The notes under the pieces are model-generated. The model ran no database searches. It was not told the DNA's origin and worked only from the letters and a program-made list of their open reading frames with translations. From positions 27,690,001 through 27,754,000 of the forward strand of contig NW_024466599.1 in assembly GCF_017591425.1 (NCBI RefSeq): a stretch of 64,000 nt of DNA. Reading direction: 5' to 3'. This document shows, one piece after another, positions 1 through 10,287 of this stretch (positions are counted from its first letter, which is position 1; each line of letters begins with the position of its first letter). A program made the translations under genes and the position numbers. The stretch is from Ochotona curzoniae (Eukaryota; Chordata; Mammalia; Lagomorpha; Ochotonidae).

Positions 1-509
1 AAAAGTTACCAGATTTATATTCATATTGCTAAATTACATATAATAAAAATACAATAGTGTTAAATGTACTTTTTCATTGCCGGCATCCCATTTTGTAATA
101 TAATCACACCCAGGAGTATACTAAAGAATTTTTAAAATATTAACCCCGACTGCATTTTCAGCAACATTTACATCTGTACAGATAAGACATTTACTTGTAC
201 ATCCCATAAAAGTACATTATCTACATAAATTCTTAGTGTATGTCTTCTGCAATACGAAGTTTCACAGAAAAATACTGCCTATATATACAAAGATTATTAC
301 ATAACAATGAATTAAGCACTTGTGTGGTTCAATATGCTAAATATATCCATACCACTTAAAACAAAATCTCCCCATCTTGTCTCATGCCACAATAAATTAC
401 AAAGGAACCGAAGCCAGGTGACTGCAGCATTTGTACAGCTTCAAGCATCAGTTAATGTTGCAGTGGTAGTGTTCATTCTTTCAGAGTTAACTGCCAGAGC
501 ACATTTCTC
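1..509 (-). other. MAP4K3: MAP4K3 3' UTR, partial
   Basis: AT-rich sequence directly after the stop codon in the same exon. No canonical AATAAA or ATTAAA on the minus strand was seen in these 509 bases, so the poly-A site probably lies beyond the left edge. There is no repeat. Confidence 0.85.
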
Positions 510-597
510 TCAGTAACTGTTTTCATGACCCGCCAGGATGTATAAATTGCTATTTGCTGTGGGATTATCAGTTGGTCTACTTTCCAAAACCACGACC
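510..597 (-). CDS. MAP4K3: MAP4K3 terminal coding exon w28 with stop
   Basis: Encodes the last base of Arg866, residues 867-894 and the TGA stop at 512-510. Reads [20 protein letters not shown] then LAGHENSY, identical to the human C-terminus as I recall it. The acceptor is ctacttttag at 599-598. The same exon continues as 3' UTR to the window edge. Confidence 0.97.
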
Positions 598-1217
598 CTA
601 AAAGTAGTAAACAAAAATGTAAAAAGTAACAAAGTTATTCTTGAAAGTTAATGCTGATAGCAAAAATTCTCCTTAGCTTCCCCAACACATGCCTCTACCA
701 AATTCTGCTCATTTCACTTGCTGGCAGAAGTCCCTTGCCTCCCCGTGGCTGACGGGCCAGTCCCAGCCCACACCTCCCACCGCTAAGCCAGTGTTTTCAG
801 ACTCAAAGAGGGAAGGCACCATGAACCCAGGAAGGACTGGGGGAACTTGATTCTCACTACAAATTCTAGAAACAATGTGCAATTCAAAAATAAGAAGGTA
901 AATAGAATAACTCCAAATTCCTATTTGGCACTAAAAGCAAAATGTTTTGTTTGGTAACATATAGCATTTCCCTCTTTCCTCTGCTGTAAATCAGACTTTA
1001 GATGGTTAAGTTCAATGGTAAGCAGTCCTAAGAGATTATAAATCCCTGTTGCTTGGAAAGATCAGGTATAATTCTAGATACTTTATAACCTTCTGACTTA
1101 TAAATTCTTATAGTGAGAAAAATATAATGTTGAAGATACTACAGAAATTAATTCTTTTGAACATGTGCCAGCCAAACATGTTTAGTACTATGTGTTCAAT
1201 AAGACTTGTTTTCATAC
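598..1217 (-). other. MAP4K3: Intron w27-w28
   Basis: 620 bp with no recognised repeat or RNA. Confidence 0.65.
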
Positions 1218-1273
1218 CTGTCAGATCCAAGTAGCCTGAAAATTCTTGTGCTATCTGAAATTTCTTGTGTTAC
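1218..1273 (-). CDS. MAP4K3: MAP4K3 exon w27: C-terminal region
   Basis: Encodes residues 848-865 and two bases of Arg866 (56 nt): VTQEISDSTRIFRLLGSD. IFRLLGSDR is the last conserved CNH-domain stretch. One Asn-to-Ser change from the human sequence I recall. Acceptor tcaattaacag, donor GTATGA. Confidence 0.96.
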
Positions 1274-1362
1274 CTGTTAATTGAAATATAAATTTAATTT
1301 CTGAAATTAGAGACAATTTTTCTGCACAGTTCATTATAATTTTATAGGACAAATATATTTCT

Positions 1363-1727
1363 TTTTAAAAAAGATTTATTTATTTTTTATTGGAAAGTCA
1401 GATATACAGAGAGGAGAAGAGACAGAAATCAGACACACAGAGAGGAGGAGAGACAAAGAGGAAGATCTTCTGTCCAATGATTCACTCCCAAGTGAGTACA
1501 ACAGCTGGAGCTGAGCTGATCCGAAGGCAGAAGTCAGGAATTTCCTCCAGGTCTCCTATGTGGGTGCAGGGTCTCAAGGCTTTGGGCCGTCCTCAACTGC
1601 TTTCCCAGGCCACAAGCAGGGAGCTGGGTAAAAGTGGAGCTGCCGGGATTAGAACCGGTGCCCATATGGGATCCTGGCGTGTTCAAGGCAAGGAATTTAG
1701 CTGCTAGGCCATGGCACCGGGACAAAA
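1363..1727 (-). mobile_element. Lagomorph C-type SINE, near full length
   Basis: Reversed tail (aaaagatttatttattttttattgg), cagatatacagagagg core and head ctaggccatggcaccggg. Flanked by an approximate duplication aaatatatttctt at 1350-1362 and about 1729-1741. Confidence 0.9.
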
Positions 1728-2889
1728 AAATATATTTCTTAAGATGGAGATACATTCCTATATGTGTAAATCAGCAATAAGTGTATCAACCTGCAGGTCT
1801 ATAAAGAATGTGACTAATTTAAAATTAATCTTAAGATACAAATGAAGGAAAAGTGTATCCTTGTTCAATTACAGACTTCAAGGAAAGAATTTTAAACAAA
1901 GCACTAAGTTCATTCATTATAAACCTTTTGTCATGTTAAAGCAAACAGAGAGGCTACTAGCAGCAGTCTGGTTCTTTTATTTGAAGGGCTGCCGTGTGCT
2001 ATGCTGGAAATATTTAAAAACCAGACATAACTTCAGGTTGGATCTCAGCTCTTTCCAGCTGTGACATTGGGCACACTGGAAATGGGTTTTACCTATTCAG
2101 AGTGCAGGGTTTCTTACAAGCATTAGTGGGTATATTGCTTAGCTAAGGAAGTGCTCAAAACATAGTAATTAACTTTCTTCTTTCTTCTCTGTTTTCTCGA
2201 AATACTATTTTCTGATGACATCTATCCTTCAAGAAGTCTTCAGGGTGACCAACTAGTAGTTGGAGAATTAGAAGTAAATTGACAGGACAAAGGAAAACCC
2301 ACTATTCACAGCTTACTGAACACAAATGTTCCAAATTACAATGGCAAGAATTTCTCCAGTGAATTTGGAAGGTACAAAAAAAGACAATCTGATTTTGAAA
2401 ACAAATGTATTTCATCAATCCCCTTATAATTATCTTTTGTGGAAACAAAAGTAATTCTCAATTTCTGTGGTAACATAGCCTGTCTGAAGGAGAAAACAGG
2501 CTTACTTGAGGCACACTGGGGCGTCAGGCCTGCAACTCCCATCACACTCAGGGCTTTGTCTACTGAAAGGACAGGACACCTTTGGAGGTGTGTATTTTGA
2601 AGGGCCACCTCGCTGTTTTTAACAAGGTTTTCAGGTGACTTGGGGGAAGGGCAAACCATTCTTTTTCTTTTCCTGCTTGAAACTTCCATCCTGCCTACCA
2701 TGCCTTCCTTTTTCTGACCAGTGTTATTAACCGCTCTGTTTGTAACTCCTAGCTCCATTCCAGCAAGTGCGTTTATAGCATCTTCTTGGGAAGTGAGTTT
2801 CTTGCTGGGCTTTACTGATAGAATCAGCAGTAGTGGCCTTCCTCACCACAGACCACACATATTCTGTTTCATTTAATTTAAATTTTTTA

Positions 2890-3175
2890 GTTTTTAAAAG
2901 ATTTATTTGTTCAAAAGTCAGAGCTACAGAAAGAAGGACAGACACACACAGAGAGATCTTCCACCTGCTTGTTCTCTCCCTCAATGACTACAATGGCCAA
3001 GGCCGGGCCAGGACAAAGCCAGGAGTCAGGGGCTCAAGTTTTAGGCTGTTTCCTCTGTTTTTCTCCGGCTATTGGCAAGGGGTTGGATTGGAAGTGGGAC
3101 ATGAACTGATACTCATATGGTTGCTGGCATGACCCATGACGTCTTCTGTTGCTGCTATGACACAATGCTGGTCCT
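2890..3175 (-). mobile_element. C-type SINE, degraded
   Basis: Tail aaaagatttatttgttcaaaa, body with gctgttgctatga head. Possible duplication ctgtttcattt at about 2863 and 3175. Confidence 0.8.
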
Positions 3176-3184
3176 GTTTCATTT

Positions 3185-3352
3185 CATATAATCCTAACAA
3201 CTCTCACTTCATATGCAAAAAACAAACAAGAAAAGGCATAAGATAAGTGACATGCCAAAGTCACAGGGCTGTAAATTAGCAGGGTGGAAAGTTGGAGCTA
3301 GGTTTCCACTTTAGACCCAGACTCATGATCCTTATGCTACACTGCTTAATTG
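3185..3352 (-). repeat. MIR fragment
   Basis: The segment aagtgacatgccaaagtcac followed by agggctgtaaattagcaggg resembles the reversed MIR core (gtcacacagctagtaagtgg), ending in a tgctacactgctt head. Confidence 0.7.
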
Positions 3353-3559
3353 TTAGAAGAAATGTTTTGAGTTTAATAAGGACAGCTAAGGACACAAATG
3401 ACCTTTTTTGCCTAGGCATTTGAATTCTCCTTTCGTTCTAATGAAAAAGTAAAAGTTTTACACTGATACTGACTTAGGGATACTGAAGAATTTCTGAGAA
3501 TTTTCCTGCCTCTAATATTATACGGGGAAGGTATCGTCTTGCTAACAACTCTCTCAATT

Positions 3560-3880
3560 TTTAAAAAAGATTTATTTTTATTGCAAAGTCAGATATATGC
3601 AGAGAGAAGGAGAGACAGGGAGAAATATCTTCCATCTGATGATTCACTCCCCAAGTGACCACAACAACTGGTGCTGTGCGAATCTGAAGCCAGAAGCCAG
3701 GAGCCAGGATCTCCTCTGGGTCTCCCACACAGATGCAGGGTCCCAAGGCTTTGGGCTGTCCTCAACTGCTTTCCCAGGCCACAAGCAGAGAGCTGGATGG
3801 GAAGTGGGGCTGCTGGGATTAGAACTGGCACCCATATGGGAATCCCAGCATGTTTAGCCGCTAGGCCACGGTGCCGGGGC
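3560..3880 (-). mobile_element. C-type SINE
   Basis: Tail aaaaaagatttatttttattg, core ctttcccaggccacaagcag, head gctaggccacggtgccgggg. Well preserved. Confidence 0.9.
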
Positions 3881-3984
3881 CAACTCTAGCATTCTTAGGT
3901 AAATGTTTAAAATGTAGTCTAGAGTTAAATTATTTCTATAAAGTAGGTCAGATTTCATGAGATGCAGTTAAAGAAACAAAACCA

Positions 3985-4753
3985 ACTCAGCCTATAGAGA
4001 AATTTAGACCAGAATTATAAGGAGATATTATCTCATTCCAGTTACAATGACTATGATAAAAATGACAAAACAACAAATACTGGCATGGATGTGAAGAAAA
4101 GGGAAACTTTATCCATTGCTGATTTTAATGTATATTAGTAAAGTCATTATAGAAGAGTGTAGTGATTTCTCAGAAAACTGAAAATGTATCTATATGTAAT
4201 CTAGCTTTCCTACTTCCTGGGATATATGTGAAAGAGACATCACTACATTAAAATATCACCTGTCCTCTTGAGTCAATTGGAGCACTACCCACAACAGCTA
4301 ACATGGCATTAATCCACTGGTGATAAGTGGATAAAGAAACTGTGATACATACATACAATGGAATATTACTCAGCTATTAAAAATGAAATTCTGACATATG
4401 TAGCTAAAATGTAGGGAGTGAGAGGGCCTTATTTAAGTGAAATAGGTTAGACACAGAAAAGCCACATGTTCTGTTGCATATGTAGATGTTAAAAAAATAT
4501 ATAAATATAGTCGATCTGAGGTTCAAAAATGATTACTAGATACTAGACAACAGTTCCTACTAATGTGTCTAAACTGTATGAAGAGCTAGAACACAGCAGC
4601 TGGAAGGCGCCACACGAGCAAATGAAAATGCTGACAGCTTGATGTGATCAGTTTCTGATGCATATGTGTGTGCTGAAATATTTTATAGTATATTACAAAT
4701 ATTGCATGGTACATTACAAGTGTTGAAGTACTACATGTTAATTAAAAAAAAAG
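3985..4753 (+). mobile_element. Old L1 3' end (ORF2 C-terminus, 3' UTR, poly-A)
   Basis: Contains degraded ORF2-end signatures such as agtggataaagaaactgtga and caatggaatattactcagct, then a 3' UTR ending attaaaaaaaaag. The reading frame is broken. Orientation is antisense to MAP4K3, and the tail ends 15 bp from a splice donor. Confidence 0.85.
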
Positions 4754-4768
4754 AAACATAGTTCTTAC

Positions 4769-4839
4769 CTCATTAGATCTAAAGCTTCTACCCTGCATCC
4801 CATGTTTCCAGAAGGCTAGCACACTGTCTTGCAGGCAAA
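4769..4839 (-). CDS. MAP4K3: MAP4K3 exon w26: end of CNH domain
   Basis: Encodes the last two bases of Val824 and residues 825-847 (71 nt): [20 protein letters not shown], then [16 protein letters not shown] is the closing CNH signature of GCK-I kinases. Acceptor ttgcctgctag, donor GTAAGA. An old L1 poly-A tail begins about 15 nt past the donor. Confidence 0.97.
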
Positions 4840-5659
4840 CTAGCAGGCAAGAACAGCTCAGTTACTGTTAATAGTGCAAAAGTTCAGCTGAGAAGCATCA
4901 TTCATTCCTTTTTCTATCTGCTATAGTAACATTTCAGTTAATAACCAACATCAGCTCTCTTTACACATGAAATTTAAGAAACATGCTATGCAGAATTTAT
5001 TCATCTTTTTGGTATGAAAGATGAAAGGTGGAAAAAAGTCCCTAATAAACCAGCATGCTTCATGACCAGGTCCCTCTGGCACCTCTGGCCTGCTGGCTTC
5101 AGGCCTCCAAAGTGCTTTAGAGATTGTGTTGCTCTTGTTTGCAGAACCTGACTGTGCCCTTTAAGGTAGGGATTTCATTTTTACATCTTCAGCAGCAATT
5201 CCTTAAAACTGATTTATTATCATCAGCATTGCTGGGGAAGAGGCATTCCAGTTGAGGGAAAGAGGAAAATGGAATGAGAAATAAGACAACTGAACTAGCT
5301 GCTCCTGATCAGATCCCCTGTCAACATGTAAAAAGGCAAATGGTTTTAAGATTTTATTTTAAAGAACACTAGACAATTTCTGTAGAGTTAAACATTTATT
5401 ATCATCATTTCCCCCATTTTTACCATATTTTCCCCAAATATAATCATTCTGGAATATTGATTTGGCCAAAAACCATCTTTCAGAGAAACCTCTTATCAAG
5501 TAAAATATAAGAATGGCAAAAAGCAAATTGCACATCCTCTGGTCATCAGGTGGAAAAGTCACAGAATACGTACAAAGTTTTTAAGTTGTGACAGGGAAGC
5601 TCTACAGAAGGCTAGAGAATATGTGATGCATACCAGGTTGTAACAAACGATGCACTTCT

Positions 5660-5983
5660 TTTAAGGATTCATTTTATTTATTTGAAAGGTAGAATTACTG
5701 GGAGAGGGAGAAAGACAAAGAGAGAGACAGAGGGAGAGAATCTGTACAAAGGCAGCGAGGCTGTCTGGGGCTGGGCTGTGTTAAAGCCAGGAGTCTGGAA
5801 CTCCCTCTGAATCTGCCAGTGTGGTGGCCGGGACTCAAGCACTTGGGCCACTTTCCACTGCTTTTCCAGGCACATTGGTAGGGAGCTGGATCAGAGGAGC
5901 AGCAGCCAAGATACTTAAACCTGTATTTGTATGATTTGCCAGAAGTGCAGGTGGTGGCTCAACCCACCGTGCCACAATGTGGC
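5660..5983 (-). mobile_element. C-type SINE
   Basis: Tail ttcattttatttatttgaaa, gagagacagagg core, head cccaccgtgccacaatgtgg. Confidence 0.85.
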
Positions 5984-6008
5984 TCCAAGGAGTGTTATTT
6001 TTCTTTAG

Positions 6009-6107
6009 AAAATGTTAACAAATACACTATTTGTTTCTTGCACAGGGGCCATGCTAATCTTTTTTGTATTGCTCCAATTTCAGTATATGTGCTGCCAAGG
6101 CAAGTAT
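6009..6107 (-). pseudogene. U6 snRNA pseudogene
   Basis: The reverse strand carries the U6 core almost unchanged: gcagcacatatactgaaatt, then the AGAUUAGCAUGGCCCC-like block (agattagcatggcccctgtg). The 5' GTGCTCGCTTCG is changed, and the 3' third is shortened and diverged, with no terminal T run in register. It sits in an intron with no U6-type upstream promoter elements visible. A dead retro-copy is most likely. Confidence 0.88.
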
Positions 6108-6282
6108 TTAGTTACAGTATTTATGAAACAATTTTAGAGAATATAGTGAAAATTGATAATAATCTTACGTTCATTATAGTCTATAGTTTGAAAAATTATG
6201 TCCTTAATAACAGATATTTATAATTCCAGAAACTTCCTTTCAAGCAATTCATAATGCAAAGAAATCTAAAATTTTGACTTAC

Positions 6283-6375
6283 CTATTGATTCAATTTGGA
6301 AATCAAAGGTGAGTTCTGATGATAATTTCCTACTTGATTTTAATCTTCCTTGGAGATTTACTATTTTTATACAAC
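6283..6375 (-). CDS. MAP4K3: MAP4K3 exon w25: CNH domain
   Basis: Encodes the last two bases of Cys793, residues 794-823 and one base of Val824 (93 nt). Begins CIKIVNLQGRLKSSRKLSSE and ends LTFDFQIESI. There is an AG 15 nt into the exon that could look like an acceptor, but only the tttctgtctag border at 6376 restores the CLDCCIKIVNLQG sequence. Donor GTAAGT. The upstream intron is only 78 bp. Confidence 0.96.
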
Positions 6376-6453
6376 CTAGACAGAAAAATATCAGTCAGAA
6401 ACTCAGATAAGAGCAAGCTAATTAAAATAAGATACACACAAGTAAAAACTTAC

Positions 6454-6522
6454 AATCTAAGCACACAAGGATGGTGTCTCTCTCCAGCTGGGTTACATGA
6501 GTAACGTTCGTCTGTGGGCTAT
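6454..6522 (-). CDS. MAP4K3: MAP4K3 exon w24: CNH domain
   Basis: Encodes the last two bases of Asp770, residues 771-792 and one base of Cys793 (69 nt): SPQTNVTHVTQLERDTILVC, then LD. Ser771 replaces a Thr I recall in human. Acceptor tttgttttgtag, donor GTAAGT. Confidence 0.95.
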
Positions 6523-7467
6523 CTACAAAACAAATAAGGTTTGGTCAACTTTCAGAAAACGGTAATATTAAAAACATACAGATATTATATAAAAAGAATT
6601 CTGAGGATTACTGCTTTTGAAATGAATGGTAATCTGTTGCAAAATAAGCACATGCAGTAGCTGGGCCAGGCTCAGTTACGTAACACTCAGCATACTAGTG
6701 TGAGTCGTAGTTAGTGACTGACAATGCTATTGGAGAAGTCATTTTTTTCATTTCTTTTTGAAAGTGGTAGTCCAATATTATAAATTATGGCTATTACCTA
6801 TTTTAAGTTCAGAAGACTAGGGACTATGCTTTCTATCATGTTAAATACTAGCATATTTATTTAATAATTATTAATTTATTGAATGAATCAAACCAATTAC
6901 CTGAGAACAAATAGGTTAAAAAATGGAAACATTTTGATATGTATGAAATGCTATCAAAAATAGAAGCATTACTTTTATTATAGCAATATATTAAAGTTCT
7001 TTCAAGCTGAAAATGCTTAAAACAATTTGATTTTGTATGAAGTAAACCTCAGTACAGTATATTCAAAGCCTGACACGAGTAGCAAAATTAAATTAAACCT
7101 ATGAAGAAATCTAAAAATATCCGAATGTATATAAATTGATTTTAGAAAAAGTGTACTGTAATTGGTAATTATTTCTAAGTGAGATCATAACAAATGTGAC
7201 TTTAAGGTCTTCCTTATATAAGGTGTCCTTTAACATAACAGTTTTTTAGTTTTGTATTTTGTGTTATATATTCTTTACAAATCAATTTGTCCTAAATGTG
7301 TCAAGCAAATTAGTCACTTTAAACCAAATCATCTTTCTTCTTGCAGTGCAATAATAGTTACCACCGGCTTTTCATGTAGTTTTTATATAATGTCACACAG
7401 TGAAATTTTTAATTATAAAACCAGCGCATGAAATGACCTTAATAATAGTTCCATAGAAATCACAAAC
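6523..7467 (-). other. MAP4K3: Intron w23-w24
   Basis: 945 bp of AT-rich sequence without any repeat or gene that I can recognise. Confidence 0.6.
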
Positions 7468-7639
7468 CTGACTCTGTAAACCATGAAGAGGTAGAATTTG
7501 GATTCAAAGTCTCAAATCGAACCACTTGGTTGAAGTCTCTTCCTCGACTGACACCAACACAAACTAACGGGTATTGCTGTTCAGGAACTACGAGCATTTC
7601 AAACATTCTAAGAGGACATGGTATGGGAAAGTCTACGTG
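7468..7639 (-). CDS. MAP4K3: MAP4K3 exon w23: CNH domain, largest internal exon
   Basis: Encodes residues 713-769 and one base of Asp770 (172 nt). It includes [20 protein letters not shown] and [20 protein letters not shown], core CNH blocks. Tyr at about residue 735 lies in QQYPLVCV; phosphorylation of MAP4K3 Tyr735 in T cells has been reported, and I count this Tyr as 735. Acceptor ctttctgtag; donor GTTTGT is weak at +3 and lacks AAG. Confidence 0.96.
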
Positions 7640-8365
7640 CTACAGAAAGAAAGATACATCAAACAAAAGAAAACACAAGTCAAACATTTTTAGCTTTACA
7701 CAAAACATGTAATGTAGCTATAAGATAGCTTCTTGTCACAGAAGCAGAATAAGGCAGCAAAATCTAAATTATGAAGTATCCTTATAAATATTTCAGTTTA
7801 CTAATATAGAAATGCTAAAAGCTAAAAATCAAGTAATTTTAGAAGACTGATGATGGCAGTGTATTTGTATGTCACCTGGTCAACCTATCTTTTCAGAGTT
7901 GGAAACGGACAGAATTGGGTGACCAACCCAGGGTCTCCACTCCCAATCTGGGCCATCTTCCTTGCTCTCCCAGGTAGATTTCAGGGAGCTGGATTAGAAC
8001 TGCAACAGCCAGTACTTGAACTGGTGCCCATATGGGACCTGGAGCTACAGGCAGCAGCTTAACCCATTATGCGCACACGCTGGCCCCTCCGTGATCTCTC
8101 AGCATCAGCTTTGACATCAGGTTGTTTGTGAGATGCTCTATTTTCAGCTCCCATGCCTTTGAAATATTTCTCTAGTCTCTTTTGAAACTTTTATCAGCTC
8201 AGTTAAGCCCCTTAAGAGTTGGTCAGGTAGTGACCATTCTGTTGTAACATCTAAAACCATTAAATTGAGAATTAAATTAAAAAAAAAAAGCATTTTAAAA
8301 AGAACAAAATAGTTGCTGATTAAACTCTCCCAGTGATAATGTCATATGTTGTCATTCATGCTTAC
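7640..8365 (-). other. MAP4K3: Intron w22-w23
   Basis: 726 bp containing a truncated minus SINE (7880-8087). Nothing else is recognisable. Confidence 0.7.
7880..8087 (-). mobile_element. Truncated C-type SINE
   Basis: Contains ggagctggattagaactgca, tgcccatatgggacctgg and a gctggcccc head; the tail half is missing. Confidence 0.75.
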
Positions 8366-8469
8366 CTTAATTAACATAAACTTCTGCATTGGTTCAACCC
8401 ATTCTAATAGAACAATGCTAGTTTGAAGTGCCCCACATAGATATTTATGTCCTGTGTAAGGATTTCTCA
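8366..8469 (-). CDS. MAP4K3: MAP4K3 exon w22: CNH domain
   Basis: Encodes the last two bases of Val678 and residues 679-712 (104 nt). Begins [20 protein letters not shown] and ends [24 protein letters not shown] is a conserved CNH strand pair. Acceptor gccttgacag, donor GTAAGC, leaving in phase 0. Confidence 0.97.
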
Positions 8470-8895
8470 CTGTCAAGGCAATAAAAAGTAAACATGAGTT
8501 ATCTTATAAAATACTCCTTACATTAATAGTTGCATGCTCAAAATACAAATAAAAACATCAAAAGCTGGCTGTCAATTGAATTCCTTAATTAGATGGCTCT
8601 ACTGAAACACCACTTCAGATAACAGCAGGAAATGCCCTGATCACTTGGTGGATTTTATCAGTAAGCCGAATGAGAACAGCTGTTACAGGGTTGGAGGGCA
8701 GCAAAGTCTTTGGGTCTTATGAAAGCAGTAAAACTAGCTGAGGCCCTTTAGAAAGGGTCATGGTAGATCTGGCAAGAAACTGTCAGATGGACAGATCACC
8801 ATATATTCAGGTGGCTCACACGCTAATGAAGTTCACAGTTGACAATGCTTTGGTTCTAAAAATATGGCACACTCCCATATCCTCTCTTTCTCAAA

Positions 8896-9138
8896 TGATG
8901 TATTTATTTGAAAGGCATAAAGGAAAGAAACAGCAAGAGAGCGAGAGAGTGATAGCTTCCATTTCTGGCTCACACACCAATGGCTGTAATGCCAGGTCTG
9001 GGCCCATGCCAAAGCTGGGAACATGGAATTCCACCCAGGTCTTCCACACAGGTGGTAGGGTTGGATTGCAATAGGAGCTGCTGGGATTTGAACCAGCACT
9101 CAGATAAAGGTACTATGCTACAGGTAGATTAGCCTCCT
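8896..9138 (-). mobile_element. Degraded C-type SINE
   Basis: Begins tgatgtatttatttgaaagg and has a tgctgggatttgaaccagca B-box-side block. Confidence 0.8.
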
Positions 9139-9199
9139 GTTTCGTAGCAAGACCAATTTGCTTACTAGAAAACACTATAGGCAGTAATGACATCTTAAA

Positions 9200-9201
<2 letters not shown>

Positions 9202-9248
<47 letters not shown>
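9202..9248. repeat. AC dinucleotide microsatellite
   Basis: Uninterrupted (AC) repeat of about 47 bp, probably length-polymorphic. Confidence 0.99.
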
Positions 9249-9250
<2 letters not shown>

Positions 9251-9589
9251 GAAATACATCTTGAAAATAAGTTTCATTAGATTTTGGATTTTTTCTTCTA
9301 CTCAAGATATAAAATAATATTTAAAATAAAGACAAAAATGAAATTATAAAAAAGTCCTTAGTCTTTAAATCCATAAACTTCAAACAGAGTTGATGTAGAT
9401 CAAGAAGGACCCTCTGCCTTAGTGTGCAGTGACTGAAGTCCATGTTTATCTAGGCCCCTTAGGCTCCAGCTGCAGTCTAAATGGTTACATTAACCCACTT
9501 TTCTCTAAGACCTGTACCCAGCTCAACTGGACTAGTCACCATTTATTATGTAAGTTTAAGATTTTAATTTTTGTCCCCAGATACTGTTC

Positions 9590-9780
9590 TGTCATTTCTT
9601 ATATTTGAAACGCCCTATCCACTTGCAGTTAGAAATCTGCCTTTTTTGAGGTCTAGCCCAAATGCCATCTTATTCAATAAGCCTACGTATATAATTTTTT
9701 TAACATTATATCTTGTGCCACTTATTCATTACAACTTGGGTCTGCTTATCTTCCCTTATATAATACTGGTAATTCAATAG
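9590..9780 (+). repeat. Probable L2 fragment
   Basis: The segment aacgccctatccacttgcag followed by tctagcccaaatgccatctt resembles the L2 3' region (ggaatgccct ... cagctcaaatgtcacct). Confidence 0.55.
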
Positions 9781-10228
9781 AAGCAAAACACTGGTTCTGC
9801 TATATGCAAACTACTTGTTATGTAGGTAGGAAGAGGATTTTACTAGGGTCATGTGGACAGAGACTCTAACCCTCACGTTAGGAGCTCAGGGTTTCCCATC
9901 ACCAGAGGCACACGCACACAGCTGAGAGAATGAACACAGTCCTGCCGAGCACAGCGGGGAAGGACGACCAGCAGCAGCGCCCACCAGGACGGGCCGGTAA
10001 AGCACTCTGGTTTGAACCAGTCAGCTCGGTCTCCTGCTGTAGCGTGCAAGGTGCTGTCTCAGGCTTAGTCTACGCTGGGACACAATGGCAAGGAATTTAT
10101 TCAGGGGAGAACCGTGAAGCATGGCTGGCAGGATGCCCTGGTTGTGCTGCTTAAAGCACATTTCAGGGCATGTCTGCCTTGACCGCTGTGCAGCGCAGGA
10201 GGGTCGATGCGAGTGTCCCCTCACTTAC

Positions 10229-10287
10229 CGACACAGCACTTCTGACACCACTTGGTTTCAGGGATTTTTACTGACACAGCAAATTTC
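10229..10287 (-). CDS. MAP4K3: MAP4K3 exon w21: CNH domain
   Basis: Encodes the last base of Arg658, residues 659-677 and one base of Val678 (59 nt): KFAVSVKIPETKWCQKCCV. Ala and Val stand where I recall Ser and Ala in human. Acceptor ttttatttag, donor GTAAGT. Confidence 0.96.

Larger units (their letters stand above)
1274..4768 (-). other. MAP4K3: Intron w26-w27
   Basis: Contains an old L1 3' end (3985-4753), minus SINEs (1363-1727, 2890-3175, 3560-3880) and a MIR (3185-3352). The stretch 1745-2885 shows no named feature apart from a faint MIR-like patch near 2035-2100. Confidence 0.75.
4840..6282 (-). other. MAP4K3: Intron w25-w26
   Basis: Contains a minus SINE (5660-5983) directly followed by a minus-strand U6 snRNA pseudogene (6009-6107). 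No feature is seen in 4850-5650. Confidence 0.75.
8470..10228 (-). other. MAP4K3: Intron w21-w22
   Basis: Contains a minus SINE (8896-9138), an AC microsatellite (9202-9248) and an L2-like stretch (9590-9780). The GC-richer part 9840-10220 lacks any supported feature. Confidence 0.65.

Noticed and set aside
1..509. Poly-A signal for MAP4K3
   Set aside because: No AATAAA or ATTAAA on the minus strand. One AATATA-like variant near 18-23 is too weak to call.
2336..2758. 140-codon minus-strand frame
   Set aside because: Intronic, in a region without repeat or protein similarity, and no splice phase links it to MAP4K3. A chance frame.
6361..6376. Alternative acceptor AG (aaaaatag) inside exon w25
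   Set aside because: Using it would drop five conserved codons; the upstream tctgtctag border matches the known sequence and has a proper pyrimidine tract.
9202..9248. Regular repeats as a CRISPR or minisatellite array
   Set aside because: Simple AC microsatellite; no spacers. The genome is mammalian.
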